Source of the DNA: Pararhodospirillum oryzae
GTDB lineage: Bacteria; Pseudomonadota; Alphaproteobacteria; Rhodospirillales; Rhodospirillaceae
Length of the DNA: 59,083 bases
NCBI RefSeq assembly: GCF_007992075.1
Contig: NZ_BJZO01000012.1
Coordinates: 1 to 59,083 of the forward strand
Direction: 5' to 3'
Shown: positions 25,200 to 34,201 of the stretch, one piece after another
Numbering within the stretch: the first letter of the stretch is position 1
Layout of the letters: each line of letters starts with the position of its first letter
Program-made: the position numbers and the translations under genes
The notes under the pieces: model-generated
Told to the model about the DNA's origin: nothing
Databases searched by the model: none
The model's input: only the letters and a program-made list of their open reading frames with translations

Positions 25200-25221
25200 C
25201 CTGACAGCGCCCTGTGTCAGG
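25200..25221. promoter_or_regulatory. Inverted repeat upstream of can
   Basis: CCTGACA (25200-25206) and TGTCAGG (25215-25221) form a perfect inverted repeat with an 8-base centre, just upstream of the can ribosome binding site. It may be an operator or an mRNA hairpin. The remainder of the can-dut spacer (220 bases) shows nothing else clear. Confidence 0.35.
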
Positions 25222-25404
25222 GAGGTGACACTACGGGGTCGGTGCTTCCCCGTCCAGATCGTTTCGTGTCGGTTGATATGCGTTGATGTCATTCCGGGGT
25301 CCCGGCCAGTGGGCAGTCGGGGAGGCGGCGCCGGCGCGGTGGCGGGGGGGACGCGCATGGGGTAAGAAGGGGGCTGCCGTTCTTGACACAGGGAACCCAT
25401 CACC

Positions 25405-25860
25405 GTGAGTGCCGCTCTTCTTGTTCAGTACCTGCCTCATTACGACCAGGCCGCGTTTGGGCCCCTGGCCTATGCCCGGCCCGGCGACGCCGGCTTCGAC
25501 CTGCGCGCCGCCATCGACGCGCCCGTGCCGGTGGAGCCGCGCGCCATTGTCCTGGTGCCCACGGGCATCGCGGTGGCGGTTCCGTTCGGGTTCGAGCTTC
25601 AGATCCGGTCGCGGTCGGGATTGACGTTGCGCCAGGGGCTGGTGGTGGCCAACGCGCCGGGCACGGTGGACGCGGGCTACCGGGGCGAGGTCAAGGTCAT
25701 CTTGACCAACATTGGCGCGGTGCCGTGCCTGATCGAACCGGGCATGCGCATTGCCCAGGGGGTGGTGGCGGCGGTGGCGGCCTTGCCGCTGCACGCCGTC
25801 GAGAGCCTGCCCGACTCCGAACGGGGCGCGGGAGGTTTTGGCTCCACCGGCCTGGGCTGA
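25405..25860 (+). CDS. dut: dUTP diphosphatase
   Basis: 151 residues, a normal trimeric dUTPase. Motifs in order: AGFDLRA (1), RSRSGLT (2), GTVDAGYRGEV (3, catalytic Asp), GMRIAQGVV (4) and RGAGGFGSTG (5). It hydrolyses dUTP to dUMP, keeping uracil out of DNA and feeding thymidylate synthesis. GTG 25405 is the start. The thyX gene follows after 48 bases on the same strand, so product and user of dUMP are adjacent. Confidence 0.96.
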   Translation: MSAALLVQYLPHYDQAAFGPLAYARPGDAGFDLRAAIDAPVPVEPRAIVLVPTGIAVAVPFGFELQIRSRSGLTLRQGLVVANAPGTVDAGYRGEVKVILTNIGAVPCLIEPGMRIAQGVVAAVAALPLHAVESLPDSERGAGGFGSTGLG

Positions 25861-25908
25861 GGGCGGGCGTCTCTTGCCCGTTGTTTTTCTTCTTTCGGAG
25901 ATGCGCTG

Positions 25909-26766
25909 ATGCCCGAGCTTTTGTTCGCGCCCACCGCCACCATCATTGCCGCCTCGGGCCTTGGTGAAGCCGGCCTGGTCCAGTGGGCCCGGGAAATGGC
26001 CTGCGACGGCCTGCTGGACGATCCCGCCACGCCGTTGGCCGCGCTGGCCCGGGCGGCCGCCGAGGGACCGGGGGCCGATGCCCTGCCCGAGTTCGCCGGG
26101 CGGTTCTGTTACCGGTCGTTTCGCAAGGGGCGGCCGGCGGACGCCTACGTGGGTCACATCCTGGAAAGCGGGCACGGCTCGGTGCTGGAGCACGCGAGCG
26201 TGTCGTTCGCGATCGCCGGCGTTTCGCGCGCCCTGACCCATGAACTGATCCGCCACCGCGCCGGCACGGCGATCAGCCAGGAAAGCCAGCGCTACGTCGA
26301 TGCCGCCGAGGTGCGTTTTGTCGTGCCGCCGCTGCTGGTGGCCGAGATCGAGCGGCTGCGCGAGGCCGGCGCGACGGCCGAGGCCGATGCCCTGACCGAG
26401 TCGTTTCGGGCCGACTGCCGAGGCGCGCGCGATCGCTATCTTGCCTGGCAGGAGGCGTTTCGCGCCCAGGCCGGGCTGCTGGAAGGGGGGGACGCCACCC
26501 GCGCGCGCAAGCGGATCAACGAGGCGGCGCGCGCCTTGCTGCCCAACGCCACCGAAACCCGGCTGGTGTGGACCATGAACCTGCGCGCGGCGCGCCATGT
26601 GGTCGCCCTGCGTGGCAGCCGCGAGGCCGACCTGGAAATCCGTCGCCTCGCTTGCCTGATGGCCCGGCGGCTGAAAGCCCAGGCCCCCCTGGTGTTCGCC
26701 GATGTCGAGGTGGGCCCGGACGACGACGGTCTGGAAAGCGTGCGCGTGCGGTACGCCAAGGTCTGA
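25909..26766 (+). CDS. thyX: FAD-dependent thymidylate synthase
   Basis: 285 residues. The ThyX signature RHRxxTxxSxxSxRY is present as RHRAGTAISQESQRY (115-129). CYRSF and ESGHGSVLEHASVSF are further family motifs binding FAD and dUMP. It methylates dUMP to dTMP using methylene-tetrahydrofolate and NADPH, without ThyA/DHFR coupling. It lies 48 bases after dut, in a likely dut-thyX unit, and is convergent with hrpB. Confidence 0.95.
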   Translation: MPELLFAPTATIIAASGLGEAGLVQWAREMACDGLLDDPATPLAALARAAAEGPGADALPEFAGRFCYRSFRKGRPADAYVGHILESGHGSVLEHASVSFAIAGVSRALTHELIRHRAGTAISQESQRYVDAAEVRFVVPPLLVAEIERLREAGATAEADALTESFRADCRGARDRYLAWQEAFRAQAGLLEGGDATRARKRINEAARALLPNATETRLVWTMNLRAARHVVALRGSREADLEIRRLACLMARRLKAQAPLVFADVEVGPDDDGLESVRVRYAKV

Positions 26767-26828
26767 GGCCGGACCCCGGGAACGAAGGGCGCGCGTCCGG
26801 CGCGCGTCCCTGCGCTTCGAGGCGCGCC

Positions 26829-29351
26829 CTACCTTTTCCCCCGGGGCTTGGCGCGGTTGGTGGCGTCGGCCAGCGTGGGGTCCTCGGGCCAGGGGTGCTT
26901 GGGGTAGCGCCCGCGCATGTCCTTGCGCACGTCGGCATACGACGTGCGCCAGAACCCGGCCAGATCGCGGGTCACCTGCAAGGGACGCCCGGCCGGCGAC
27001 AGCAGGTGCACGACAACCGGCCGTCGGCCGTCGGCCACCCGGGGGGTATCGGTCAGGCCGAAGAGTTGTTGAACGCGGGCCGCGAGCACCGGCCCGTCCT
27101 CGGGGCCATACTCAAGCGGGATCGAGGCGCCGCTGGGCACGGTGACGTGGGTCGGGGCCCAACGGTCCAGCCGTGGGCCATGCCCCGGGCCCAGGGCGGC
27201 GCGCAGGGCCTCGCCCAGGGCCACGCGCGCGAAATGAGCCCGCCGGGTGACGCCGGCCAGGAACGGCCCCAGCCAGTCCTCCAGGGTGTCCAGCAAGGCG
27301 GCTTCCGAGAAATCGGGCCAGTCCTGATCCGGGCAGGCACGGGCCAGGAAACGCACCCGTTCCACGAGGCGGGTGGCCTCGGGCGTCCACGGCAGGCAGC
27401 CCAGGCCCAGGCGGCGGATACCCTCGATCACCGCGTCCTGGGCCCGCTCGCCACCACCGCCCGGCAGGTCGCGCGCGGCCAGGACCAGGGCGCCCAGGCG
27501 CCGCTCGCGCCGGGCCACCACGGCCTCGGTCCGGGGATCCCAGGTCACGCTTTCGATGGTTTCAATCCGGTCGGCCAGCACGGTTTCCAGCTCGGCGGGA
27601 TCGAGGCGGGCCGCCAGGTACACGCGCGCCTCCACCCCGGCGCCGTCGAGATCGGCGACCACCAGGGCGGGGGCGCCGGCCAGGGGATCGTCGGTCGCAA
27701 GACAGGCCCCGCGCCCCGAGGCCAGCAAGAAGCGCCCCGGCGCACCAGGACGGGCCAGCGCCACCCGGTCGGGGTAGGCCAGGGCCAGCACCGCCCCGGC
27801 CCCGGTCGGTGAACCCAAGGCGGATCCACAGCCGGCCAGGCGGCCGAGGCGCCGCGCCTCGGCCCGAACCCGCGCCAGCCGTTCGTCAAGCGGCCCCTTG
27901 CCGGCGCGCGGGGAACGAGGCGCGGCCAGCAGGGCCAGGCGACTGGCCACGTCGGCGTCGCGGGCCTGTCCGTTGCCCGCCAGCAGGTCGCGTTCCTCCA
28001 GCATCGCGGCCAGCAGGCAGGCGAGGGCGCCCTGATCCGGGCCGCGAGCGCTGGCCCGCACCACCATGTGGGCGAGGCGGGGCGGCAGGGGGAGCGCGGC
28101 CAGGGCGCGGCCGTGCGGGGTGATCCGCCCCGATGCGTCCAGGGCTTCCAGGGCCCTCAGGATATCCCGGGCCTGGGCCAGGGCCCCGGCCGGCGGCTGG
28201 GTGGGAAAGGCGAGGCCGGCGGGGTCGGGGGCACCCCACAGGGCCAGGTCCAGGGCCAGCCCGGCAAGATCGGCGGCCAGGATTTCCGGGGTTTCCTGGG
28301 CGGGCAGGGCGCGGTGCTCGGCCTCGGGCCACAGGCGCACGCACAGACCGGGCTCCAGGCGTCCGGCGCGGCCCCGGCGCTGTTCGGCGCCGGCTTGCGA
28401 GATCCGCACTGTTTCCAGCCGCCCCAGGCCCCGGCGGGGATCGAAGCGGGGCACCCGGCGCAGGCCGCTGTCGATGACCACGCGCACGCCTTCGATGGTC
28501 AGGCTGGTTTCGGCGATGTCGGTGGCCAGCACCACCTTGCGCCGTCCGGCCGGGGCCGGTCGCAAGGCCAGGTCCTGGGCCGCCGGCGCCAGCGCGCCGA
28601 AAAGGGCATGGACGTCCACGGTGTCGGGAAGGCCCTGGGCGCGCAACGCGCCGGCGGTGGCGCGGATTTCGCGCTCGCCGGGGAGAAAGACCAGGATACT
28701 GCCCGATTCCCGCTCCAGGGCTTCGGCCGTGGTCGCGGCCACGGCCGCCGGCAGGGCCCGGGGCAAGGGGCGTTCCTGGTGGCGCACCGCCACCGGAAAG
28801 GCGCGGCCCTGGCTTTCCAGGACCGGGGCGTTGTCCATCAAGGCGGCCACGGCGGCCCCGTCCAGGGTGGCCGACATCACGATCAGGCGCAGGTCGGGGC
28901 GCAACACGCCCTGGATGTCGCGCAGCAGGGCAAAGGCCAGATCGCCGGTCAGGCCGCGTTCGTGGAATTCGTCAAGCACCACCGCGCCCACCCCTTCCAG
29001 GCCCGGGTCGTCGTGCAGGCGGCGGGTCAGAATGCCCTCGGTCAGGACCTCGACCCGGGTGGCGGCCGAAACGCGGGCTTCGTTGCGAATGCGATAGCCA
29101 AACGTCGCCCCCACGTCCTCGCCGTGCTCGGCGGCCATGCGGGTGGCGGCGGCGCGCGCGGCGAGGCGACGCGGCTCCAGCATCAGCACCCGGCGGCCTT
29201 CCAGCCAGGGCGCGCTCAGCAGGGCCGGCGGCAGGCGGGTTGTTTTCCCGGCTCCCGGAGGGGCGATCAGGACCAGGCCGGGGGTCCGGGCCAGGGCCGC
29301 GTGCACGGCGGGAAGGAGGGGATCGATCGGCAAGGGGACAAGAGCGCTCAT
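26829..29351 (-). CDS. hrpB: ATP-dependent RNA helicase HrpB
   Basis: 840 residues, the usual HrpB length. DExH-box helicase: Walker A PPGAGKTT near 35-42, DEFHERG (motif II), SATLDG (III), LATDIAETSLTIEGV (V) and QRRGRAGR (VI). The C-terminal HrpB-specific domain ends with PLQVTRDLAGFW and a basic RYPKHPWPEDP tail typical of the family. Start ATG 29351 opens directly at the helicase; an upstream open stretch lacks conserved character. Biological role (RNA helicase of unclear substrate) is known only generally. Confidence 0.95.
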   Translation of the reverse strand: MSALVPLPIDPLLPAVHAALARTPGLVLIAPPGAGKTTRLPPALLSAPWLEGRRVLMLEPRRLAARAAATRMAAEHGEDVGATFGYRIRNEARVSAATRVEVLTEGILTRRLHDDPGLEGVGAVVLDEFHERGLTGDLAFALLRDIQGVLRPDLRLIVMSATLDGAAVAALMDNAPVLESQGRAFPVAVRHQERPLPRALPAAVAATTAEALERESGSILVFLPGEREIRATAGALRAQGLPDTVDVHALFGALAPAAQDLALRPAPAGRRKVVLATDIAETSLTIEGVRVVIDSGLRRVPRFDPRRGLGRLETVRISQAGAEQRRGRAGRLEPGLCVRLWPEAEHRALPAQETPEILAADLAGLALDLALWGAPDPAGLAFPTQPPAGALAQARDILRALEALDASGRITPHGRALAALPLPPRLAHMVVRASARGPDQGALACLLAAMLEERDLLAGNGQARDADVASRLALLAAPRSPRAGKGPLDERLARVRAEARRLGRLAGCGSALGSPTGAGAVLALAYPDRVALARPGAPGRFLLASGRGACLATDDPLAGAPALVVADLDGAGVEARVYLAARLDPAELETVLADRIETIESVTWDPRTEAVVARRERRLGALVLAARDLPGGGGERAQDAVIEGIRRLGLGCLPWTPEATRLVERVRFLARACPDQDWPDFSEAALLDTLEDWLGPFLAGVTRRAHFARVALGEALRAALGPGHGPRLDRWAPTHVTVPSGASIPLEYGPEDGPVLAARVQQLFGLTDTPRVADGRRPVVVHLLSPAGRPLQVTRDLAGFWRTSYADVRKDMRGRYPKHPWPEDPTLADATNRAKPRGKR

Positions 29352-29537
29352 GCGGGGCACGGGTCCAGGCGGGCGACGGGAAAGGGAAACGGCACGGAAA
29401 AAAGGCTGGGGGCTTCCTGTGGCGAGGGCCCCGACGGAAGGCTTGATTTCAAAGGGGCAGGGCGGGCACACTCGGTGCGCTTCGTTGGGTCGAAACGGAA
29501 TAAACAAGGCGGCCGGGCGTCATCAAGGAGGGGACCC

Positions 29538-29867
29538 ATGGACATCCGGGTAGCGAAGTTTCACATCGGGCAGGTGGTTCGCCACCGGGTTCATCCGTTC
29601 CGGGGCGTTATCATTGATGTCGATCCGGTTTATGGCAATACCGAGGAGTGGTACGAGGCGATCCCCGAGTCCTTGCGACCGTCTCGCGATCAGCCCTTCT
29701 ATCATCTGTTGGCCGAAAGTGGGGAAACCACCTACACGGCCTATGTCTCGGAACAGAACCTGCTGGCCGAGGATGACCCCCGCCCGCTCAGTCATCCTTC
29801 CCTGGGGGATTTTTTCGATACGGTCGAGGGTGGGTTGTACGTCAACCGGACCCGGCGGACGCACTGA
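29538..29867 (+). CDS. hspQ: Heat shock protein HspQ (hemimethylated-DNA-binding YccV family)
   Basis: 109 residues. AKFHIGQVVRHRVHPFRGVI, DVDPVYGNTEEWYEAIP and QPFYHLL are the signature strands of HspQ. In enterobacteria HspQ is a Lon specificity-enhancing factor and binds hemimethylated DNA. AAGGAGGGG sits just before ATG 29538. No clear sigma32 promoter was found in the 186-base space it shares with the divergent hrpB. msrA, another stress gene, follows after 64 bases. Confidence 0.93.
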   Translation: MDIRVAKFHIGQVVRHRVHPFRGVIIDVDPVYGNTEEWYEAIPESLRPSRDQPFYHLLAESGETTYTAYVSEQNLLAEDDPRPLSHPSLGDFFDTVEGGLYVNRTRRTH

Positions 29868-29931
29868 TCCAACAGGAGGGCAACGGGCGTAAGGGAGCCA
29901 ATGGGTATCCCTGATGCCAAGGAGTTCCCTC

Positions 29932-30465
29932 ATGTGTTGTGCATCTGTTCCGGACCTGGACAAGTCGTCCGCGATTCCAGACACCGCCCCATCCAGGGCC
30001 ACCTTTGCCGCTGGCTGCTTCTGGGGGATCCAGGAGGTCTTTTCGGGCGTGCCTGGCGTGATCGCCACCCGGGTGGGCTACACCGGGGGGCATTGGTCGC
30101 ATCCGACCTATGACGAGGTGTGCTCGGACGCCACCGGCCACGCCGAGGCGGTGGAGATCCAATACGACCCCGCCCTGGTTTCGTACCAGGATCTGCTCAC
30201 CCACTTCTGGGCGTGTCATGATCCAACCTTGCTCAACCGCCAGGGCCCGGATATCGGGTCGCAGTATCGCTCGGCGATCTTTTGTCACGACGAGGCACAA
30301 AGCCAGGCCGCCCGGGCCTCGATGGCCGAGCAACAGGCCTCGGGGCGCTATCGCCGGCCTCTTGTGACCGAGATCGTGCCCGCCGGCCCCTTCTGGGAAG
30401 CGGAAGCCTATCACCAGCACTACCTGCGCCGGACGGGAAAAACCAAAGGGTGTTCCTTCCGGTAA
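29932..30465 (+). CDS. msrA: Peptide methionine sulfoxide reductase A
   Basis: 177 residues. GCFWG (28-32) carries the catalytic Cys29; GYTGGHWSHPTYDEVCSDATGHAE and the CxF-type tail (GCSFR) complete the family, the final Cys probably being a resolving residue. It reduces the S-diastereomer of methionine sulfoxide, using thioredoxin. ATG 29932 is chosen because AAGGAG lies 7 bases upstream; an earlier ATG at 29914 lacks a good site. It probably shares a stress-related transcript with hspQ. Confidence 0.95.
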   Translation: MCCASVPDLDKSSAIPDTAPSRATFAAGCFWGIQEVFSGVPGVIATRVGYTGGHWSHPTYDEVCSDATGHAEAVEIQYDPALVSYQDLLTHFWACHDPTLLNRQGPDIGSQYRSAIFCHDEAQSQAARASMAEQQASGRYRRPLVTEIVPAGPFWEAEAYHQHYLRRTGKTKGCSFR

Positions 30466-30472
30466 GGCTAGG

Positions 30473-30517
30473 GCATTTTCAGCCGAAATGGACACCGTTT
30501 CGGCGCTTCGAAAATGC
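30473..30517. repeat. Two-level hairpin after msrA
   Basis: Outer arms GCATTTTC (30473-30480)/GAAAATGC (30510-30517) and inner arms GCCGAAA (30482-30488)/TTTCGGC (30498-30504) form a strong hairpin 8 bases after the msrA stop. It probably acts as terminator or transcript stabiliser, and has the same architecture as the dispersed repeats. Confidence 0.6.
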
Positions 30518-30534
30518 GATCATTCAAAAAACTG

Positions 30535-30572
30535 GAGCGCATTCACGGATCCATTGCGATCGGAATGCGCTC
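30535..30572. repeat. Inverted repeat
   Basis: GAGCGCATTC (30535-30544) is the perfect complement of GAATGCGCTC (30563-30572), with 18 bases between. It belongs to the repeat-rich 454-base gap between msrA and the GGDEF-EAL gene. Confidence 0.6.
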
Positions 30573-30576
30573 TATG

Positions 30577-30661
30577 GCGAGCCCCGAGAAGCGGGACGCG
30601 CGCTTCGTAAAAGCCGAGCGTGAAAACAAAGGACGAGAGAGCCGTTTCCGGATCCGCTTCA
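30577..30661. repeat. Dispersed repeat block shared with 18644-18727
   Basis: It contains the core AAAAGCCGAGCGTGAAAACA and aligns with 18644-18727. The rest of the gap to 30919 has no coding feature; AT-richer bases near 30780-30820 probably hold the promoter of the next gene. Confidence 0.5.
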
Positions 30662-30919
30662 AGGGGCGGCGCTCCCCGAGCTTTTCGCGAGCCCCCCGGC
30701 CTTTCCTTCCGTTTGTCCGGGGACGGGGGCCATGGGTCCGGGATTTTCCTTGGGGATGGCGGAAACTGGCCGTATTGCAAACGCCAAAGATCCGTTATCG
30801 TTCATCAAACACCCCGGACGGGTATGGGGGCACGTCCGGGGGCCTGATCCAAGAGCGACGGTCAAGAACCGTGGTTCCAGCATGGGGAACCACCCGGCGC
30901 GAATGTTCCCCCGGGGCGG

Positions 30920-33900
30920 ATGGCCATGCGGTTAATCGCGGTATTTGTCGTTCTGGGAGGGCTTGCCGCCTGGGTGATCGGTGACCAGGCCTCCCGGCGC
31001 GAAGCCGAGCGACTGACAAGCCAGGCCCGGATTCTTGAAACCGGGGTCACGGCGGTCGTGGAAGGGGTTGCCTCCAACAACCGTCTTTTGCATGGGCTTC
31101 TGGCCAAGGATCCCGAAACGGTCGAGCGCATCAAGGCGCTGGTGGCCCTGGGGGGCGGAACGCCTTTCGAACGCGCCCCGTTGCTGCAGGCAACCGTGGA
31201 TCAATATCGCGATCTTCTGGCCCAGGGCCATCTGCACGGGTTGTGCGTGCGCGATCCCACCGGCACCTTGATCGCGCATCTGCCCCGGTCCGACTGGCCC
31301 CCGGAGCAGGGGAGCGCCGAGACTCTGGAAGACATCCCCGCCACGATTCCCCTGGATCTGATCGAACGCGTCCGGGAAACGGGACCGGCCTGGGGGATGG
31401 TCCTGACCGGAAACAGGGTGGTCTATCGCCTGACAAGCGCGGTTCAGCAAGCGGGGCGACCCGTGGCGATCCTGGAAACCGTCGTCTCGGCGAGCGCGCT
31501 GATCAAGGCCCTGGCCCAGGGCATGCCCGGGTGGACCTTCGATATCGTGACGTCCGGCGCCTTGGCACGGCAAGACGCCGGGCCCGCGTCCCTTGCGTTC
31601 GGGACGGAAGGAGAAAGCGGCTTCATGGCCGCCGCCCGGGGGGTGGACCAGGCCCTGGGCGCGGTGGATCCGGCGCGGCTGAAGGCAGGGCTGGATTCGA
31701 GGCAGTCCTTTGCGCTGGCCTCCTGGGTGGGGGATACCGCCGTGGTCCTGGCCTTGCGTCCCTTGATCGACATGGATGGCCAGGTGCTGGCCTATGCCGT
31801 GGGGGCGTGGCCCAGCCGGGAAGGGCAGACACTGCGCGCCATCGCGCTGGCGGCTCTTGCCGGCACCGAGGGGCTGTTGCTGGCCTTGTGCCTGCTGACC
31901 TTGCATTTGCGCCGGATCTGGCAGCGGGCCGAGGAAGGGCGACGCCAGCTGTTGACCATCACCGATACCATGAGCGAAGCGTTGTACGTGGTGGATGGCG
32001 GCAACCGGATTGTCTTCGTGAACGCGACGTGCCGCCGGTTGCTGGGGTATCCGGAAGAGGAAATGCGTGGAGCCTTCGCCCATGCTCTGTTTTCAGGGCG
32101 GGTCAGGGCCGACAAAGGACCGCGCGCGGTGGGGATCGCGCTGGGGCCCCTGGAGTCCGCGGTTTTGGAACGCAGGCCCCTGGCGCCGACACTGATGTCC
32201 TTCCTGCGCCAGGACGGCACGTCGTTGATGGTGGAGGTGCGGTGCAATCCCCTGAACGCCCTGGCGGAACCCACGACACCGGTTTCGGCCTGTTTCGCGC
32301 GTCTGGCCCGGGTCGCCCTGGGCTGGGATCCGGCGCGGGCGCCGTTCCGGGGACCGGCGGCGGTGGTGACGTTCGTCGATGTGAGCGAGCGCGCGCGCCG
32401 CGAGTCGGCGTTGCTCAAGCTGTCGCGCGCGGTTGAGCAAAGCTCGGCCAGCGTGATCATCACCGACGCGAGCGGGGTGATCGAATACGTCAATCCAGCC
32501 TTCAGCCGGATCAGTGGCTACGCGGCCGAGGAAGTCCTGGGGCAACGGCCCAGCGTGCTGAAATCCGGCCGCGTGGCCCCCGAGGTCTACCGCGACCTGT
32601 GGGAAACCTTGCGCGCGGGCCGGGAATGGCGGGGCGAGTTCCATAACCGCCGCAAGAATGGCTCGCTGTATTGGGAACAGGCCACCATTTCCCCGGTCAA
32701 GAACGAAGCGGGCGAAATCACCCATTACGTGGCGGTCAAGGATGACGTGACCGAAAAGAAGGAAATCGAGGAAGAGCTGTTCCATCGGGCAAACTACGAT
32801 GCCCTGACCGGCCTGCCGAACCGGCAGTTGCTGATGGACCGCTTGAACACGGCACTGGCGGTGGCCCGTCGCGAGTCCTTGCGGGTGGCGGTCATGTTCA
32901 TGGACCTGGACCGCTTCAAGCAGATCAACGACAGCCGGGGACACAACGCCGGCGACGTGCTGCTCAAGCAGGCGGCCTCGCGCCTGTCGGCGGTGCTGCG
33001 CCCGCAAGACACCCTGGGGCGGTTGGGGGGCGACGAGTTTCTGGTGGTGGCGCCGGGGTTGCACAAGGAAAGCGAAGCGGTGACCATTGCCGGGCGGCTT
33101 CTGGACGTGGCCCGCCAGCCTTTCACCGTGGATGAACGCGAAGTGTACGTCACAACCAGCATCGGGGTCAGCCTGGGCCCCGCCGACGGCCAGACCCCCC
33201 AGGTCCTGATGCGCAACGCCGACGCGGCCATGTACCAGGCCAAGGAACAAGGCCGCGACCGCTACCACTTCTTCACCCCCGAGGTGGAAGCGGCCTCGCT
33301 GAGGCGCATGGCGTTGGAAGGGGGACTGCGCCACGCGGTGCGCGAGGGGGGATTCTCGCTGGTGTTCCAGCCGATTTTTTCCAGCGATGGCACGGCGATG
33401 ACCAAGGCCGAGGCCCTGTTGCGCTGGACCCATCCCGAACTGGGGCCGGTCTCGCCGGCGGAGTTCATCGACGTGGCCGAGGAAACCGGCCAGATCGTGG
33501 CCATCGGCTCCTGGGTGCTGGAAGAAGCCTGCCGGGCGCTGGTGGCGCTTGATCCCCCCCGCGACGGACGCTTCCGCCTGGGGGTGAACGTGTCCAGCCG
33601 CCAGTTCTCAGCCGATCTTGTGGGAAAAATTCAAGAACTGCTGGATCACCACGATCTGGATCCGCGCATGCTGGAGATCGAAATCACCGAGCGCCTGCTT
33701 TTGCATCCCTCCAGCGAGGTCCACGATCAGCTTGAAACCCTGCGCGCCATGGGCATCAGCATTGCCATCGACGACTTTGGCACGGGATATTCGGCGCTGA
33801 GTTACCTGAACGCTTTTCGGATTGATACCTTGAAGATTGACCGGTCGTTCGTCATGTCGATGGAAACAGACGCCCGCGCCCGCGCCCTGGTGGGCGCGAT

Positions 33901-34201
33901 CACGCGGCTGGCCCATACCCTGGAAGCGCGGGTGGTGGCGGAAGGGGTGGAGACCCCCGAACAAGCGAATTTGCTGGCCGCGCTGGGGGTGGATTCCCTG
34001 CAAGGCTTCCTGCTGGGCCGCCCCATGGCGCTGGAGGCGATCCGGGGGTTGCTCTATCGCACCGGCCTGCCCCATGAAGGGCCGTGGACGCCGCCTTCCG
34101 GGGATCTTGGAACGACATCGTCCTCCGGCGATCTTGAAACGGGGGAAACGGTCGCGCGCCTGGAAGGGCCGGCGGCGGGTGGCCGGATCGCCTTCTCATG
34201 A
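30920..34201 (+). CDS. Membrane PAS-GGDEF-EAL protein (c-di-GMP turnover)
   Basis: 1093 residues. A membrane segment at the N-terminus (~3-22) and another at ~310-330 enclose a large periplasmic sensor domain. Two PAS domains follow (~350-490, with an insertion, and ~500-625, ending in a PAC-type ITHYVAVKDDVTEKK). The GGDEF motif is intact (703-707) with RPQD, an RxxD inhibitory site, five residues before it. The EAL motif (831-833) and DDFGTGYS are intact. So both diguanylate cyclase and phosphodiesterase activities are possible; which dominates cannot be told. Its TGA overlaps the ATG of a GntR regulator (34198-34201). Confidence 0.93.
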   Translation: MAMRLIAVFVVLGGLAAWVIGDQASRREAERLTSQARILETGVTAVVEGVASNNRLLHGLLAKDPETVERIKALVALGGGTPFERAPLLQATVDQYRDLLAQGHLHGLCVRDPTGTLIAHLPRSDWPPEQGSAETLEDIPATIPLDLIERVRETGPAWGMVLTGNRVVYRLTSAVQQAGRPVAILETVVSASALIKALAQGMPGWTFDIVTSGALARQDAGPASLAFGTEGESGFMAAARGVDQALGAVDPARLKAGLDSRQSFALASWVGDTAVVLALRPLIDMDGQVLAYAVGAWPSREGQTLRAIALAALAGTEGLLLALCLLTLHLRRIWQRAEEGRRQLLTITDTMSEALYVVDGGNRIVFVNATCRRLLGYPEEEMRGAFAHALFSGRVRADKGPRAVGIALGPLESAVLERRPLAPTLMSFLRQDGTSLMVEVRCNPLNALAEPTTPVSACFARLARVALGWDPARAPFRGPAAVVTFVDVSERARRESALLKLSRAVEQSSASVIITDASGVIEYVNPAFSRISGYAAEEVLGQRPSVLKSGRVAPEVYRDLWETLRAGREWRGEFHNRRKNGSLYWEQATISPVKNEAGEITHYVAVKDDVTEKKEIEEELFHRANYDALTGLPNRQLLMDRLNTALAVARRESLRVAVMFMDLDRFKQINDSRGHNAGDVLLKQAASRLSAVLRPQDTLGRLGGDEFLVVAPGLHKESEAVTIAGRLLDVARQPFTVDEREVYVTTSIGVSLGPADGQTPQVLMRNADAAMYQAKEQGRDRYHFFTPEVEAASLRRMALEGGLRHAVREGGFSLVFQPIFSSDGTAMTKAEALLRWTHPELGPVSPAEFIDVAEETGQIVAIGSWVLEEACRALVALDPPRDGRFRLGVNVSSRQFSADLVGKIQELLDHHDLDPRMLEIEITERLLLHPSSEVHDQLETLRAMGISIAIDDFGTGYSALSYLNAFRIDTLKIDRSFVMSMETDARARALVGAITRLAHTLEARVVAEGVETPEQANLLAALGVDSLQGFLLGRPMALEAIRGLLYRTGLPHEGPWTPPSGDLGTTSSSGDLETGETVARLEGPAAGGRIAFS

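Noticed and set aside
25231-26598. A 455-residue minus-strand open frame
   Set aside because: It is antisense to dut and thyX, both certain.
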